The notes under the pieces: model-generated
What the model was told of the DNA's origin: nothing
What the model saw: only the letters and a program-made list of their open reading frames with translations
Databases searched by the model: none
Made by a program: the position numbers and the translations under genes
Source of the DNA: Anthostomella pinea
Taxonomy: Eukaryota > Ascomycota > Sordariomycetes > Xylariales > Xylariaceae
Assembly: GCA_963556695.1 (NCBI GenBank)
Contig: CAUWAG010000003.1
Coordinates: 558,001-622,000 of the forward strand
DNA: 64,000 bases
Reading direction: 5' to 3'
In this document: in pieces, positions 1-12,718 of the stretch
How positions within the stretch are numbered: position 1 is the stretch's first letter
Layout of the letters: every line of letters begins with the position of its first letter

Positions 1-3000
1 TGCGAACTGCTGCCGCCAGAAGTCTGTTGCTTCTTCATGGCTGGTATCCATCATATCCTTGATGAAGGCTTGGAATGGTGCGATGGCGAATTTGTTGACA
101 AGCCCGGAATAGGCATTGAAAACCTCGGCGAGCAGCATGTCCACGGAGTAGCCGTCGTATATCGCATGATGTTGCGTCACGGAGCAGGATACCGTCCCCT
201 TGCTGGCATCTCCGATCAGTCCAAGCCGAGTCAGCCGCGTGCCCAAGCCCATGGGCCTCCCCCGGTCGATGTTCAGGTACGTGTCGACATCGCTATACGT
301 GTCCCACTCTAATTTCTCGTTGACTTGCACTTGAACGAGTCCCTCTGCTGGAAGGTCGACTATTCTGTATCGCAGAATGGGCGCAATGTCTCTGCCTACG
401 TACTCCCACGCGTTCTTGAGCCGGTCCAGGTCGATGTCGGCCCGAAGTGGTATCGAAAATCTGGCGACATAGGAGTTCTGGCTGTCAGATCTTGCTGTCA
501 TGGATAGCAACGACTTCTGCACGCTGGTGCATGGAAACGCATCCTCAATCTGCGATACCTCAACGCCGCAATGTTTGGCGATGTAGCTAAGAGTCACGTC
601 CTTGCTTGCGGCCGCAGTATGTTTCAGCAACGAGAATGGCGTGTTTGCCCCAGCACTGGCAGACTCTTTGCTCGATGGGTCTATCTTGATCATGGCCTCC
701 GCCATGTCTCTCAGCCGAGGTGTCTGGAGAATGCTCTGGACCGTGAGAGAGATGCCACGACTACGTGCTAACGCAGCCAACCGCATTGCCGAGATGGAGT
801 CACCTCCCAGGAGTAGGAGGTTACTGTCGCATTGGATCTGGTCCGATGACACGCCCAGGATTGCTACCCAAAGCTCCCGAAGCTGTAGTTCGCGGTCGGT
901 GAGAGGCGGCTGGTTGTCCGTATCCGCACGACCTTGGCTATCGGCCAGTTGTTTCAACGTCAATTCTGCCCCTAACTCGCGCAGGGCCTTGCGGCCTGTC
1001 TTCCCATTTGCAGTCACATGGATTTCCTGCATAGGAACATATGCGCCCGGAATCATGTAGGCGGGTAAGTGCTCTCTTACGTGGCTCTCGAGGCCGTCCA
1101 CGACATCATCAAGGTTTAATTCGAGTTTTTCACCTGATGAGTCCCAGGAAAGTTGTATGAAGACGGCGATGGTCTCTCGGCCAGTCACACGGGGCGTCAC
1201 CACCTCTGCTACCACGACAATATCTCCAGGACGCTTGACTCGATTGCTCGCGACTGCGAGGAAGCAATCCCTAACCTGACGCTCAACCTCGGCGAGATCA
1301 AATTTCTGCCCCTTGATCATCGCCTGTCTAGCTTTCTTCCCAAGATGGATTATAGTACCGTTACCGTTGGCAGGGTTGTACCTGACAAGATTCCCCGTCT
1401 TGTACAAGCGAGCGCTTCGCCCGGGCACACTACCATCAGGACTTCCCTGTAGTAGCCACTCGGGGTCCTGAAGGAAGCACTTGGCTGCCAACTCAGGGTC
1501 TCTCATACATCCTTGGCCCACGAGGGGACCCTCCAAGCACAATTCTCCGATTGCACCGATAGGGGCGAGGCGTTCGCTGTTCTCCGGCTCCACGATCCAG
1601 GTTGCAGCACACCTGTCGACGGTACCGAAATCTTGAGAGTTCCATTTCCAGATCTGGTTCAGGTCCTCGTCCGTCGTGAGACTGATTTCCCCGAGAATAG
1701 CCTCGTCCAGGTCAGGTGAGCACAACTTCTTGAACACCTGCTCAAAGTCCTGCGCCATCCTCTGGACCGTCTCACTCTTGATCACGGATGAGTCGAACAA
1801 GAAGCGTAGGCCGAGCTGATGGTCGCCTGGTGTGCAAATCACAGATAGCGCATAGGATTGGAAGCCGTGGTATCGTGCATCATCCCCATCCTCGGTCGCT
1901 TGGTGACTTGCTTCAGAGACGAAGAGCCCGCCTTCGGTCAGTTGCACGTTTTCCTCGGCGGACTGGACAACCAACTGTGTCTGGAACTGGCAAGCATGGG
2001 CTGCTTCGTCGCTAATTTGGCGGATCGCTGACAGACCGGTCTGTTCGTATTGGATCAGCTCCACTGCCTGCCGCTGCAGTTCTGGGAGAAGCTTCCCGGC
2101 TGTTGCATTCTTCTCCAGTTTGATTCTCACGGGTACGGTAGCTATCGTCGGGCCAGCAAGCCTTTCGATGCCATCTATGGGAATCTTGCGACCGGCCGAA
2201 ACCTCTCCCAGTATGACGTCGGGTGACTGTGAGTAATGGGAGATGATGATAGCCAACGTGGCGCGTATCAGCGTGGATGGTGTGATGTCATCCGTTCGCC
2301 AAGCAACATCTTCGATTCGATGCATCAGCGTTGAGTCTGTCTGAGGGAGCTTTGTCGAGGACGGCAGGGTGGGGAATTGTGCCGCCTTGAGATCGGTAAA
2401 CCAGGTCTTCCAGAACTTGACTACGTTCTCCTTGTCTTGGCTGCGGATGTACTTGACGAAAGGTTGGAGATTGTAATGGCGCTGAGATGCGGTGCCGTTG
2501 TAGAAATCATGCAGGGTCTCGAGTATCAAGGGAGTGGTCAGACCGTCGTAGATGGAATGATGCAGTGTCAGTGCGAAGTACCACGCAGCTTCAGGGGCGT
2601 GGCCGTTGGGAACTGCAGATCCATATGTGGAACCATTTGAAAGCAAGGCAACTTTGGAGTCAGTGAAGAGGGCGCATCTCATCAGTGGTGATCCCAGACC
2701 TGTAAGAGAGTTGCTATCCATGGTAACATATTCATCTACGCCGCTCGCTTCTGTCCAGGGGCATTCGGGTGTCTTGATGTGTGCTTGCACTAAACCTTGA
2801 CCAGGGAGGTCAACGATGCGCGTTCGGAGGATCGGAATCGCTTCGACAGTCTGGAGCCAGGCTTTCTTGAAACGGTCAAGGTCGACGTATGGGTCAAGCT
2901 CTAGTATGTTGCGACCAATGTAGTCCCCTTGGCGCTTCACGCTCAGAGCAAGAAGACCTTCCTGTAACGGCGTACAAGGGAAAAGGTCTTCGATGTCTTC

Positions 3001-6000
3001 CTTGCTAACACCACACAGTGACGCAGAGACTCCACGCGCAGTGTCGACGTCTTGATCCGGATTCAGAAGTGAGAAGGGGGCTATGGTGTCTTTCTCGCCA
3101 CTGCCTTTCGCATTCTTTAGCACTTTGGCCATCTCCTCCAGTGTTGGGTGTTGAAAGACCTGGGCCACTGAAAGCAACAGTCCTTCCTGCCGCGCGATAC
3201 CGACCAGACGCATAGCTTGGATGGAGTCGCCCACCCGCAAGAAGCTATCGCTGGCTGTGATCGAGTCGACGTCGATGCCTAGAGCACGAGACCATAACTG
3301 CGCAAGCCTCTTCTCCGCCTGCGTAGTGGGACCTCGCTTCTTGACACTTGATGCCTGACGGGACGGGTCAAAGGATGTGCCCATCTCGCGGAGACGATTG
3401 CGGTCTAGTTTGCGGTTTGCGTTCAGGGGGAACTCTGGGACTGGTATGTAGTATACCGGGATGGCATATACAGGCAGCACCCTCTTCAGCCATTCGTTGA
3501 GACCAGTCGTCGCTGTCTGGACTTCTTCCTCGCTCGCTAGACCCAAGAAAGCCACCAGGTGCAGGGTGTCGTTGTACTGGGACTTTATGGCGTCTACCAC
3601 CACTCGGATATCTTCAGAGCCATTAGGGAGCGCAAGCGACTTCCGCACGTACTCTTGGACGTGGCGCTGTACCTCTTCAGGGGCCACAAGCTGGCCGCGG
3701 ATCTTGAGCTGGGCGTCTTTCCTGCCCATGTACACCAGGTTGCCGAGGTTATCGTACCGTCCCAGATCTCCGGAGCAGCATATGGTATTGCGCCTTCCGG
3801 TCGTGGAGCCGTGGCCAGACGTGAGGAATATTGGGTTATTGCGGAACTTCTGTACCGTCAGGGTCTCGTTGCCAACGTAACCGACAGCACTCAGTGGCCC
3901 CTCGTGGGCGATCTCACCGACGGCACCAAACGGCACTAGCCTGTCGTGGTTTCTCGGGTCGATGAGCCAACACAGGACTGGTTGCTTGAGCGAGATCCGG
4001 GCGACGACTCCTGTGTACCAGTCGTCACCACCGGCATCGCAAATCGTCCCAGTGTTCTCAACCGAGCCATACCAGTTGAGCACTTGGCACTTGTGGGTTT
4101 TCCATCTGTCGACGGCATCTTTGGTGACATTCTCCCCAGACAGAACGAGGATGGAAACGTCGGGCACGTCTTCTGGGCGGATTGCCTTGGCCGTCGACGG
4201 CGTGATGTTCATGAAGTGAACAGCGAAGCGGTTGATGACATCTGTCGTTGCGTTCAGCCTCTCCTCCTCTGAAGGGACGCACACGCAGCCCAGATGCACG
4301 AAAGTAGAGAAGGACTCTATCGTGCTGATATCAAAGTCGTACGAGGCGAACTGCAAGAGTCTCGTACCGGGGTTGACCCCGAGATAGTCGCCGTGCGCTT
4401 CGGCGTTGGCTGCCAGGGATCGGTGGCTCCAGAGGACCTGCTTGGGCTGGCCTGTGCTGCCTGACGATACAAGAATCACGGCCGGGTCCTCCATGCTCTG
4501 GGTCGGCAGACTGACAGGATCTCCTCCGTGGGAAGCAGCATCTGAGATATTCAACAATTCCTGCACGGTATAGCAGGGTGCGTAAGCCGAGACTATTGCA
4601 CGGCGTGTTTCCGAGACGACTGCGAGGACCACTCCGATATTCTCGAAGACGGTTTTGATGCGAAGGTCTGGTACAGCAAGAGACTGCACTGTTTCGACCG
4701 CCCCAGCTTTCAGGACAGCGAGTTGGATTAGATGCACCCACTTCGATTTCTCAAAATTCAGCGCAACGACAGACCGTGGCTTCACCCCCAGACTGATCAA
4801 GCCTCGCGCAAGCAAGGTCGAGAGATCGTCAAACTCCCTGTAAGTGAACTGCCCATCCCAACCATCGATGGCAACGGCATCTGGTTCTTTCCTCGCGTTC
4901 TCGGCAATCAGCTCAGGCACTGTCAGCTCCGGTTCCGGAGGCAGTTCCGCGTTCTGGGCCCAGAAGAGATCGAGGTCGTCGCTGCTGGCTGTCTGAATGG
5001 AATCAAGCGTCGCGTTCCCGGTCTGTTCCGCACATAGCTGTCTGAGAACTGCTTCAAATTGCTTTGTCATGCAGCCGACCTGCTCCCTGTCCATGATCTT
5101 GCCATCGAAGCTCATTCGGACGCGCAATTCCGATGGTGCAAGCTCGCATATCACGCTTAATGCGTAGTTGTTGAAGGGGTCGGTGCCCAGCGTATCGAGG
5201 TTGGAGGAGAAGCTGCGGGCCTTGAAAAGCATGCTGTCCTCGTCGAGGCTTTTCCCGCTAGCCACCGGCTGCACCACAAGGAGGGTTTGGAGAAGACGGG
5301 CATCGTGGTCCAGGTCTCCGCGGAGTCGCTGGATGTTCTGCAGGCCGTACTGTTCGTAGGGAGTTATCTCGGTCATATGCCGTTGCATCCGACTGAGAAA
5401 CCCCTGGAGCGTCTCGTCCCAATCGACAGTAATCGCTATGGGCACTGCTGATATGGTAGGGCCGGCGCAGTTTTCTAACCCTCTCATGTCCGCTTGTCGC
5501 CCATTGACAGTGAGCCCGAAAAACACGTCGCTAGAAGACGTGTATTGGGTAGCAAGAAGGGCCCAGGCGGAACGAATGATGGTGGCCGCCGTTACCCCTG
5601 TCTTTGGCCATTCGATTTCTATGTTGTGCAACAAGTACTCATCTGCCTGCGGCTCGTACGTTGCGGAAGGAAGAACAGGGAACTGTTTCGGCTCTGCATT
5701 GGAGAGCTGCCCTCTCCAGAAGTTAGCTGCTTCCTCTGGGTTGATGTTGCTGAGATGGTGTATGAAGTTCTTGAAAGGTGTGACGGTCATCCCTGCTTCT
5801 CCGAGATATTGCGCCTGGAACTCTTCAAGAATCATCTTGAGTACATTTCCGTCATATACGCAGTGATGAATCGTGAGTACAAACACGCGTCCAATCAAGG
5901 CGGCCCTACATAGGTCTGTACCTGGCGCCATGGCTTCTCGCTCGTCGTCGTGTACGTACGCATTGACATCGTTGGTGGAGCGTAGGGGGTTGTTGTCGAG

Positions 6001-9000
6001 CACAGCCTGTACGAATACGCGTCCTGGAAGGTCGAAGATGCGTGTTCGCAGGAGAGGCAATTTCTCGACAGTGGCCAGCCACGCCGTCCGCAATTTGTCC
6101 GCATCAATATCTGGCTGCAGTTCAAGTATGCTACGAGAAACATATCGACCCAGCCTCCGGGTGCCCAGCGCCAGCAGTCCTTGCTGGAGAGCTGTACACG
6201 GGAACACGTCTACCACCCGGGACTCTGGTATGGAACATAGCCGGGAAGCATGCGATCGAGCTTCGCTTTCGCTGATGTCAGGACCAAGTAGGGAAAAGGG
6301 ACGTATCTCCTGTCCAGGAGAACTCGCATCGTACTTCATCCTGTTCGCCATCTTCTCAAGCTGCGGCGCCTCGAATACGTCGGCAACGGTCAGTGCAAGG
6401 CCTTGGTTACGGGCTGACGCTACGAGCCGCATAGCAGTGATAGAATCGCCTCCGAGGCGAAGAAAGTTGTCATTGGCACTGATTGCGTCTGTTCTGATAC
6501 CGATAGTGTCCGCCCAGAGCTTCTGCAGGCGCTTTTCCATGCTTGTGGAGGGTTGTCTGGTTTCGCGACGAGAAGGTTGCATTTCGGCCAACTCTTCGTA
6601 GGTGAGTGAACTCCCTATCTGACGCAGACGTCGCCTGTCTGTCTTGGCTGAGTTATTCATGGGCATCTCGGGGATGGGGACGTAGACCTTCGGAATCATG
6701 TATGTAGGGAGGTATCTCAAGAGGTCTTCCTCTAGCTCATCCACGGGAAGCAACTGTTTGACGCGCGTGACGATGTCTTGGGTGAGATTCTCACCTGTTG
6801 CTGTAATTATGTCCGCGATTTTCCCCGGGCTGATGAACAGGGCCAGGATCTCAACATCACTCAGGGCTGGGGCGAATATCTCTGCCACTACCCTGACATC
6901 CAGCTTTCCTGACAAAAAGGATTGCGCGCGAACCTCGATGTCACCCAGCTCGACCCGCTGTCCTCGTAGCTTTTTCTGGGAGTCATGTTTCCGGCCCAGA
7001 AAGATGATCGCCCCATCGCTATCGTATCGAACCAGGTCACCTGTGCGATATACATGGGCATGCCGACCAGGCACATCCCCGTAGCCGTCCAAAAGCCACC
7101 GTGGCGAGAACAACGTCGCCTCGTTCAGATCCGGACCGCTAACACCGGTATAGCTTGCCACGATCGGCCCCTCCATACACAGCTCAGTGACCGCCCCTAC
7201 CGGAGCCAGCTTGTGCGAATCCTTGGGATCAACAAGCCAGGTCAGCCCAGCCGTACTTCGGCCGCTTATGCCAGGTTTCCAGTGCGCTTTCTGATAACGG
7301 TACGTCGCTGCAACGGAGGCTTCAGCAGGTCCAAACCAGTTGTACACGTTATCCACACTCTCAACCCACTTCGAGACGAGCCTCTCGGACACTTTCTCGC
7401 CTCCTGTCGCGATCGTTTGTACTGTTGGTATCTTCTCGGGGGCCAGGTTCTCCAAAATGGAGGGCGTTAAGAACAGCCAGTTCGCGTTGACTTCATTAAT
7501 AGCCGCGGCAAGTCGGTTGGTGCGATCTGACTCGGACGGAATGCATAGGCAGCCACCGTGGGCCAAGGTTGAGAGTGCTTCAACTGTGCTCACATCGAAG
7601 TCGTACCCGGCGAACTGGAATACCCTGCTGGTGCTATTGACTCCGAACGAGGCGGCGTGGGCTCGGACGTTGCTGGATAAGACAGCGTGACTCCAGAGAA
7701 TCGCTTTTGGGGTACCCGTCGATCCGGAAGTGAAGAGTATCAAAGCAGGGTCAGTCGTCCCTGGTGTCCTTTGATGTAGGTCGAAGCCATTCGTTTGCGG
7801 TTGTTGACTGGGTTGTAAGAGGTCGGATATAGTAAGGGTCGGGATCAAGACATCAAATGGTGATTGTTGAGTCGACGTGATTACGAACTGCGGCTTGATA
7901 GACTCGAAAACCTCACGAGAACGTTGCGCTGAAGTAGGAGAAGAGAGCGGGAGTGCGATCGCGCCTATCCTGAGTGCAGCAAGCATGCACACTACTAGCC
8001 ACGACGATTTCTCGAAGCTCAACACCACGATTGACCCGAAACCGACACCTCGTTCCCGCAAACGATCCACGAGGCTAATTATGAGACCTTGAAGCTGGAC
8101 GTAATCTAATGTCTGGTCCCAAGACGAGATAGCAGTGGAATTCGGGGCATCCGCGGCCCAGCTATCCACCATGGCAGTCACGGGCTCGCTCACTGCTTCG
8201 GGTAGTGATCTGTTCCACATCCAGATATGGTCGGCGTCATCCTTGGTGAGAGCATCGATGGTTGAGAGCTTATTAGCTGCAAGCCCAGTATCGCAAAGTT
8301 GTCGGAGCAAGTGTTCCAGCTGCATGAGCATGCGTTGGACGGCCTTTGGCTCGATCGCCCCAGTGTCGTAGTTGGCCTTTAGGGTGATGCCAGTGTCCTC
8401 TAACTGGGCTATGATCATCATGTCGTAGGAGTTGTAGGCACCCATGCTGTCGACGTGCCCGTCTTTCGTCACGAGCTTCAAAGTCGATGGCGCTTCGTCT
8501 TTCGCCGGATCATAGGTATCGTCTGTACCGTTCTCTCTGGTAATGTCGGTAGCCGTAACGACAGTCTTCGCCTGAGAGAACAAGCCTCCTGGCTTTTGGC
8601 TACTCCCTCGCTGTGCTGGCTGCACTACGAGCAAGAGCTGGAACTGACTGGCCTCTTTGATGTCCTCAATGCTCTGAATGCGCTGAAGGCCGAGCTGCTC
8701 ATATTGGGTCGCGGCAACCGCCTGTCTCTGAATCTGATGTTGTAGGCTTTCCACCGTCTGATCCCAATCGAACTTCACTCGGACTGGGACTGTGGCTATG
8801 GTAGGAGCAGCGATTCGATCTACACCCGGGACCGCAGCGCTTCTGCCGCTAACAGTGGCTCCGTACTTGACATCGTCGGAGTTGGTGTAAGCAGCTAACA
8901 GGAGTGACAGTGCTGAACGAACGACTGACGACCGGGTGATTCCACTCTGTGGCCACTGTAAGCCAGACACATGGTGATCCGTGTCCAGCTTCTGCTTCGG

Positions 9001-11952
9001 GTGAGAACTGGGAGGGGGGTAGACTGTGGCCTCGGAGTTGATGAGCTGATCTCGCCAGAACGCGGTCGCTTCGTCGCTCGTGGTGGAAGACAAATATTTA
9101 ATGAATGACTGAAAGGGCGAGAAGGGTTGTAATTGAGTGTGGCCTTGACGGTAAGCCATCTCAACCGCGTCCAGGATGAGTGCATTCGACCATCCATCGA
9201 AGACAGCATGATGCATCTCTAGAACGAAACTGAGCGTGGTATTGGTCGCCACCACTCCGGCTCTACACAACGGGGTGCCCAGACCCATTAACTCCGAAAC
9301 AGCGAAGAAGTCCTCGAGGTTCGACGTTCTATGCCATGGTATTGGTCCCTTCACGACGACCTGCACGAGGCCTTCCTTTGGGATGTCCACGATGCGTGTG
9401 CGAGTGATGGCGGCATCCTGGACAGTCTTTTCCCAGGCACTCTGAAGCTTACCCACGTCCGTGTGTTCTGGTAGCTCAAAAGCAGTCCTCGATACGTATG
9501 TGGTCTTGGAGTCTTTCCTTGCCGTCATAGATAGCATTCCCTCCTGAAGTGGTGTGCACGGGTACACATCCTCGATGTCGGGTGGCTCGACATCGCATAG
9601 TTTCCCAGCTTCTTCACAGAGACTGGTATGATTCCTCGCGCCAGAGAGCAGGGAGAATGGTGGAATGGTTTCTTGGTCTTGCGAATGATCCCGACTTCTG
9701 GTGACCTCGGCCAGATCGTGAAGGACTGGGGCTGTGAACAGGTCTGCGACGCTCAGCACAAGGTCTTTCTCTCGACTGGCAGCAACCACCCGTATGGCTG
9801 CTATGGAGTCACCTCCCAGCCGAAGGAAGCTATCGGTCCGGCTGACATGGTTGCCATCCAATCCTAGAACCGTTGCCCAGATATCGGCGAGTTGTCGTTC
9901 AATCCCGTCATGAGGTTGGTGGTACTGGTTGTCGGACATGATTGTTGACTGCAACGCCAAGAGTTCGCCCCAGGTCCTTGAGCTTCCCATCTCCCTGAGA
10001 CGGCGTCGATCTACTTTGCCAGTCGAAGCAACCGGCATTTTGTCAATCGGCAGGTAGATACTAGGTATCATGAAGGCTGGCAACACCTCTCGCATTTTGT
10101 CCGCAAGGCCGTCGATCGAGCGCTTCACCTCGTTCTTGTCCTGGCCTTTGACTTCGACAAACAAGGCCAGAGATTTGCTGTCGCCGCCCTGAGGGACTAT
10201 AACCTCTACGACTGCTGGGACAGTGTTGCCCAAGCACGCCTGCACGTGGTGCTCAACATCCCCAATCTCGACCCTTTGGCCCCTGACCTTCTGCTGGGAA
10301 GTGTCCTGGCGACCGATGAAGGACAATCTGCCATCAGTCGTATACCTCACCAAATCTCCTGTCTTGTAAAGTCGTCCCGGTCTGCCATTGAAGTCATTGC
10401 TTCCAGCAAGCAGCCACTTGGGATCACTGATAAAAGCTGAAGCCGTCTTCTGAGGATCGCCCAGGTAACCTTGGCCAACAAGAGGGCCCTCGAGCCATAG
10501 CTCTCCCACTGAGCCGATGGGCACCAATCCATCACCTCCGAGTGGGTCGACAAGCCAAGTAGAGAAGCCCATTCCTTTTCCGATGTCTGGACGATCCTCC
10601 TGGGAAGGGTCAATGACAGAGAAGGCACACTTGAAAGTGCACTCGGTTGGCCCGTAAGTGTTCAAGAGCTTCACGCGTCCTGCCCATTGAGTCACGTTTT
10701 CGCGATAGGGCATTTCGCCACTCAGGAGGACTGTCTGTAGCGTCGACGGGATGGGATTGAGAGTCCGCAGTACCGTTGGAGTAATGTTGATGAGTGTTGC
10801 TTTGAAAGAGGTGATACTCGCGGACAAGTTTCTCAGCATGTCATCATCCCGCGCGATACAGAGGCAGCCACCCGCACAAATAGTATGAAGGAAGTTGCTC
10901 CATGCTACATCGAAAGAATATGGAGCGAAGTCGAAGGTGCGGCATCCTCGGTGAAAGCCCAGTTTTGCACCCTGATGGAAGACAGCGCTCCTCACGTTGG
11001 CGTGGCTGATACAGGCGCCTTTAGGCTGTCCAGTCGTGCCGCTGATAGAACAGTTAGTAGATATTCTTTTACTTGGTCTTAACGTGAAGTGGCGGCTATT
11101 TCAGCCTGTGAGGTGTGTGTGAATTGGCGATTTCGCTTCCTCTGGGTGATTGGGAAACTTCCATTGATGCAACGCAATGCACTTAAACTCGAAAACCACA
11201 CTGTTGCATCCAGAATCTAGAGTTTGCGGGTTGAATCGATGGAAATTGTGGTTAAAAAAGGCACTTAAAATGAGAGCTACGTACGAGGTAAAGGAGATAT
11301 AGACTATGTCCGATGGCGAAACGTCTGGCAGATGAGTTGAATGCTCGGACGGGTGAGCTGCCGCGCCCGAAAGCTCATCGTCAATCTGGAACACGGGCAT
11401 ATCTGCCAGTGAACGAGCTCTCCCACAAAGTGCGGAGGACGAAACAATGATCTTTGGCCCCGTCTGCTCGACAATGGATCTTAGTCTTGCATCAGGCTGT
11501 GTTGTGTCAAGAGCAATGGCCGCATATCCTGCCTTAATGATCCCTAGCATAGCAATTGGGGTCCATTTTGACTTGGTCAACAGGATGGGTATGAACGATC
11601 CAGGAGGAATCGTGAGACAAGCGATGCCACGGGCCATCTCATTCGCCAGAGCATCGAGCTGAATGTAACTGAAGTCGCCGTCCCAGGCAGAAACTGCCAA
11701 TGCATCTGGCTGGCTCTCGGCTATCTCTGTAATCAAGTCGTGAACGCAGCCCTGGACCACTTCCGGCACTGTAGCGTTCCATTCCCATATCTGCTCGAGT
11801 TCTTGTTGCGATGGAGCCGGAGATGGCGATTGCGCCGGGCTCAAATCGGAAGATATGTGTGTATGTGTGAAGCCGTTCGTGGGATGATCTGCCGTTTTAG
11901 CAGAGGAACCCTCCAATTTGTTCATGCTAATGGGCATCGTCGTATAACTCAT
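1..11952 (-). CDS. Multimodular nonribosomal peptide synthetase (partial, runs off left edge)
   Basis: Assembles a peptide from amino acids loaded by adenylation (A) domains onto carrier (T) domains and joined by condensation (C) domains. Start ATG at 11952; an upstream in-frame TTG is not used. Exon 1 is 11285-11952. A 243-bp intron (11042-11284, TACTAAC branch site) splits the A3 core motif FTSGTTGQPKG. Exon 2 is open from 11041 to the window edge wherever I translated it. Order from the N-terminus: A1 (about 11800-10000), T1 (LGGDS, about 9810), C1 (HHAVFDG, about 9210), A2 (about 8330-6640), T2 (LGGDS, about 6440), C2 (HHCVYDG, about 5855), A3 (about 4980-3400), T3 (VGDS, about 3215), C3 (HHSIYDG, about 2555), truncated A4 (about 1634-1000), T4 (LGGDS, about 815), C4 (HHAIYDG, about 165). 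All four C domains keep HHxxxDG. A1 is canonical (NTYGPTE); A2 and A3 are divergent. At least one more domain lies beyond the edge. Product unknown. Confidence 0.95.
1000..1634 (-). other. Truncated adenylation domain in NRPS module 4
   Basis: Straight after the C3 domain the protein reads IWKWN, the usual start of an adenylation domain. It then jumps through about 12 linker residues to TWIVEP and GELCLEGP, which belong to the A5/A6 region. Compared with A1 of the same protein, roughly 330 residues carrying cores A1-A5 and the substrate pocket are missing, without any break in frame. The C-terminal part (YKTGNLVRY, then ANGKTGRKAL at A10) and the following T domain (LLLGGDSISAM) remain. The module therefore cannot choose a substrate itself. 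T4 must be loaded in trans, by another A domain of this enzyme, or be used iteratively. Degenerate A domains of this kind are known from fungal siderophore synthetases (SidD/NPS6, NPS1). Confidence 0.85.
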
Positions 11953-12718
11953 CGTTGCATGCTGGTTGCTGTCGATCTGGCAACGCAACCACGATCGATT
12001 CAGGTAGTTGCATAAACTTTCTTACAACACTAGACGTCTACTAAATCGTGGTTCGAATCTAGTATCGATTGATGACAAAACCTTGGCTGTCCGTCCTCGA
12101 GGTGATCACATGACCCATCGCACGGTTCCTACCTCTATCCATGAAAGCTGTACGACTAGACCTTGTCTTAGGCGACATGCTCACCGCAAGATCACATGCA
12201 TTGTAAGACGACCTTCCTGTTCCGTCCGGTGTGCACCCATACCCTGCGAAGGATCATCAGGGATGAAAAGAAAGGAGGGGCAAGAAGGTTCAATCTTTTC
12301 ACACGTCTCCTGCCTCTCCACTCAACTGCGGTCAGCATATAGTTGAGTATTGATGCATACAAATCCCTAGGGCTTTCTAGACTTGGTAATCCGACCGGGC
12401 TTTGCTCTGGTCTTCCACAGCTTGGCTATACCCCTGCTATAGATTGACGAACGTCGAAATGTCAGCTGACGTGATAATGCTACTGCGTCACATATCGGTG
12501 TTTATACTCTGACACCTCGCAGGTTTAGTTCGACACCTCCGAGCTACATCATGCCCGGCGGTGCCATTTTGGTATAGCCGGTGATCTCCGGAGTCGAGCC
12601 TCCTATCCGCGCTGTGAGCCATGCTCCTCGCGGGCAAAGGGATGCATAAACCTTTGCTGAATTGCCCGCGGCACTCGGTACCTGTTGTCTCTGGAAGAAA
12701 GACAGTAAAACCTGAGCT
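11953..12718. promoter_or_regulatory. Shared upstream region between NRPS and 2OG dioxygenase genes
   Basis: 766 bp separate the divergent start codons of the NRPS (minus) and the first dioxygenase (plus), so the region should hold both promoters. I see no open frame worth calling and no confident TATA box. A CCTCGAGG palindrome lies near 12095. The divergent arrangement would fit co-regulation of the two genes, which is inference. Confidence 0.5.

Noticed and set aside
1..10440. Many short plus-strand frames across the NRPS
   Set aside because: Shadows of the long minus-strand NRPS frame; none has a family motif.
11042..11284. Apparent break in the first adenylation domain of the NRPS
   Set aside because: It is an intron: GTACGT donor, TACTAAC branch site and CAG acceptor restore the motif FTSGTTGQPKG exactly.
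12040..12065. GTGGTTCGAATCTAG resembling a tRNA T-arm
   Set aside because: No matching acceptor stem, D-arm or anticodon arm upstream, and the flanking bases do not pair as a T stem.
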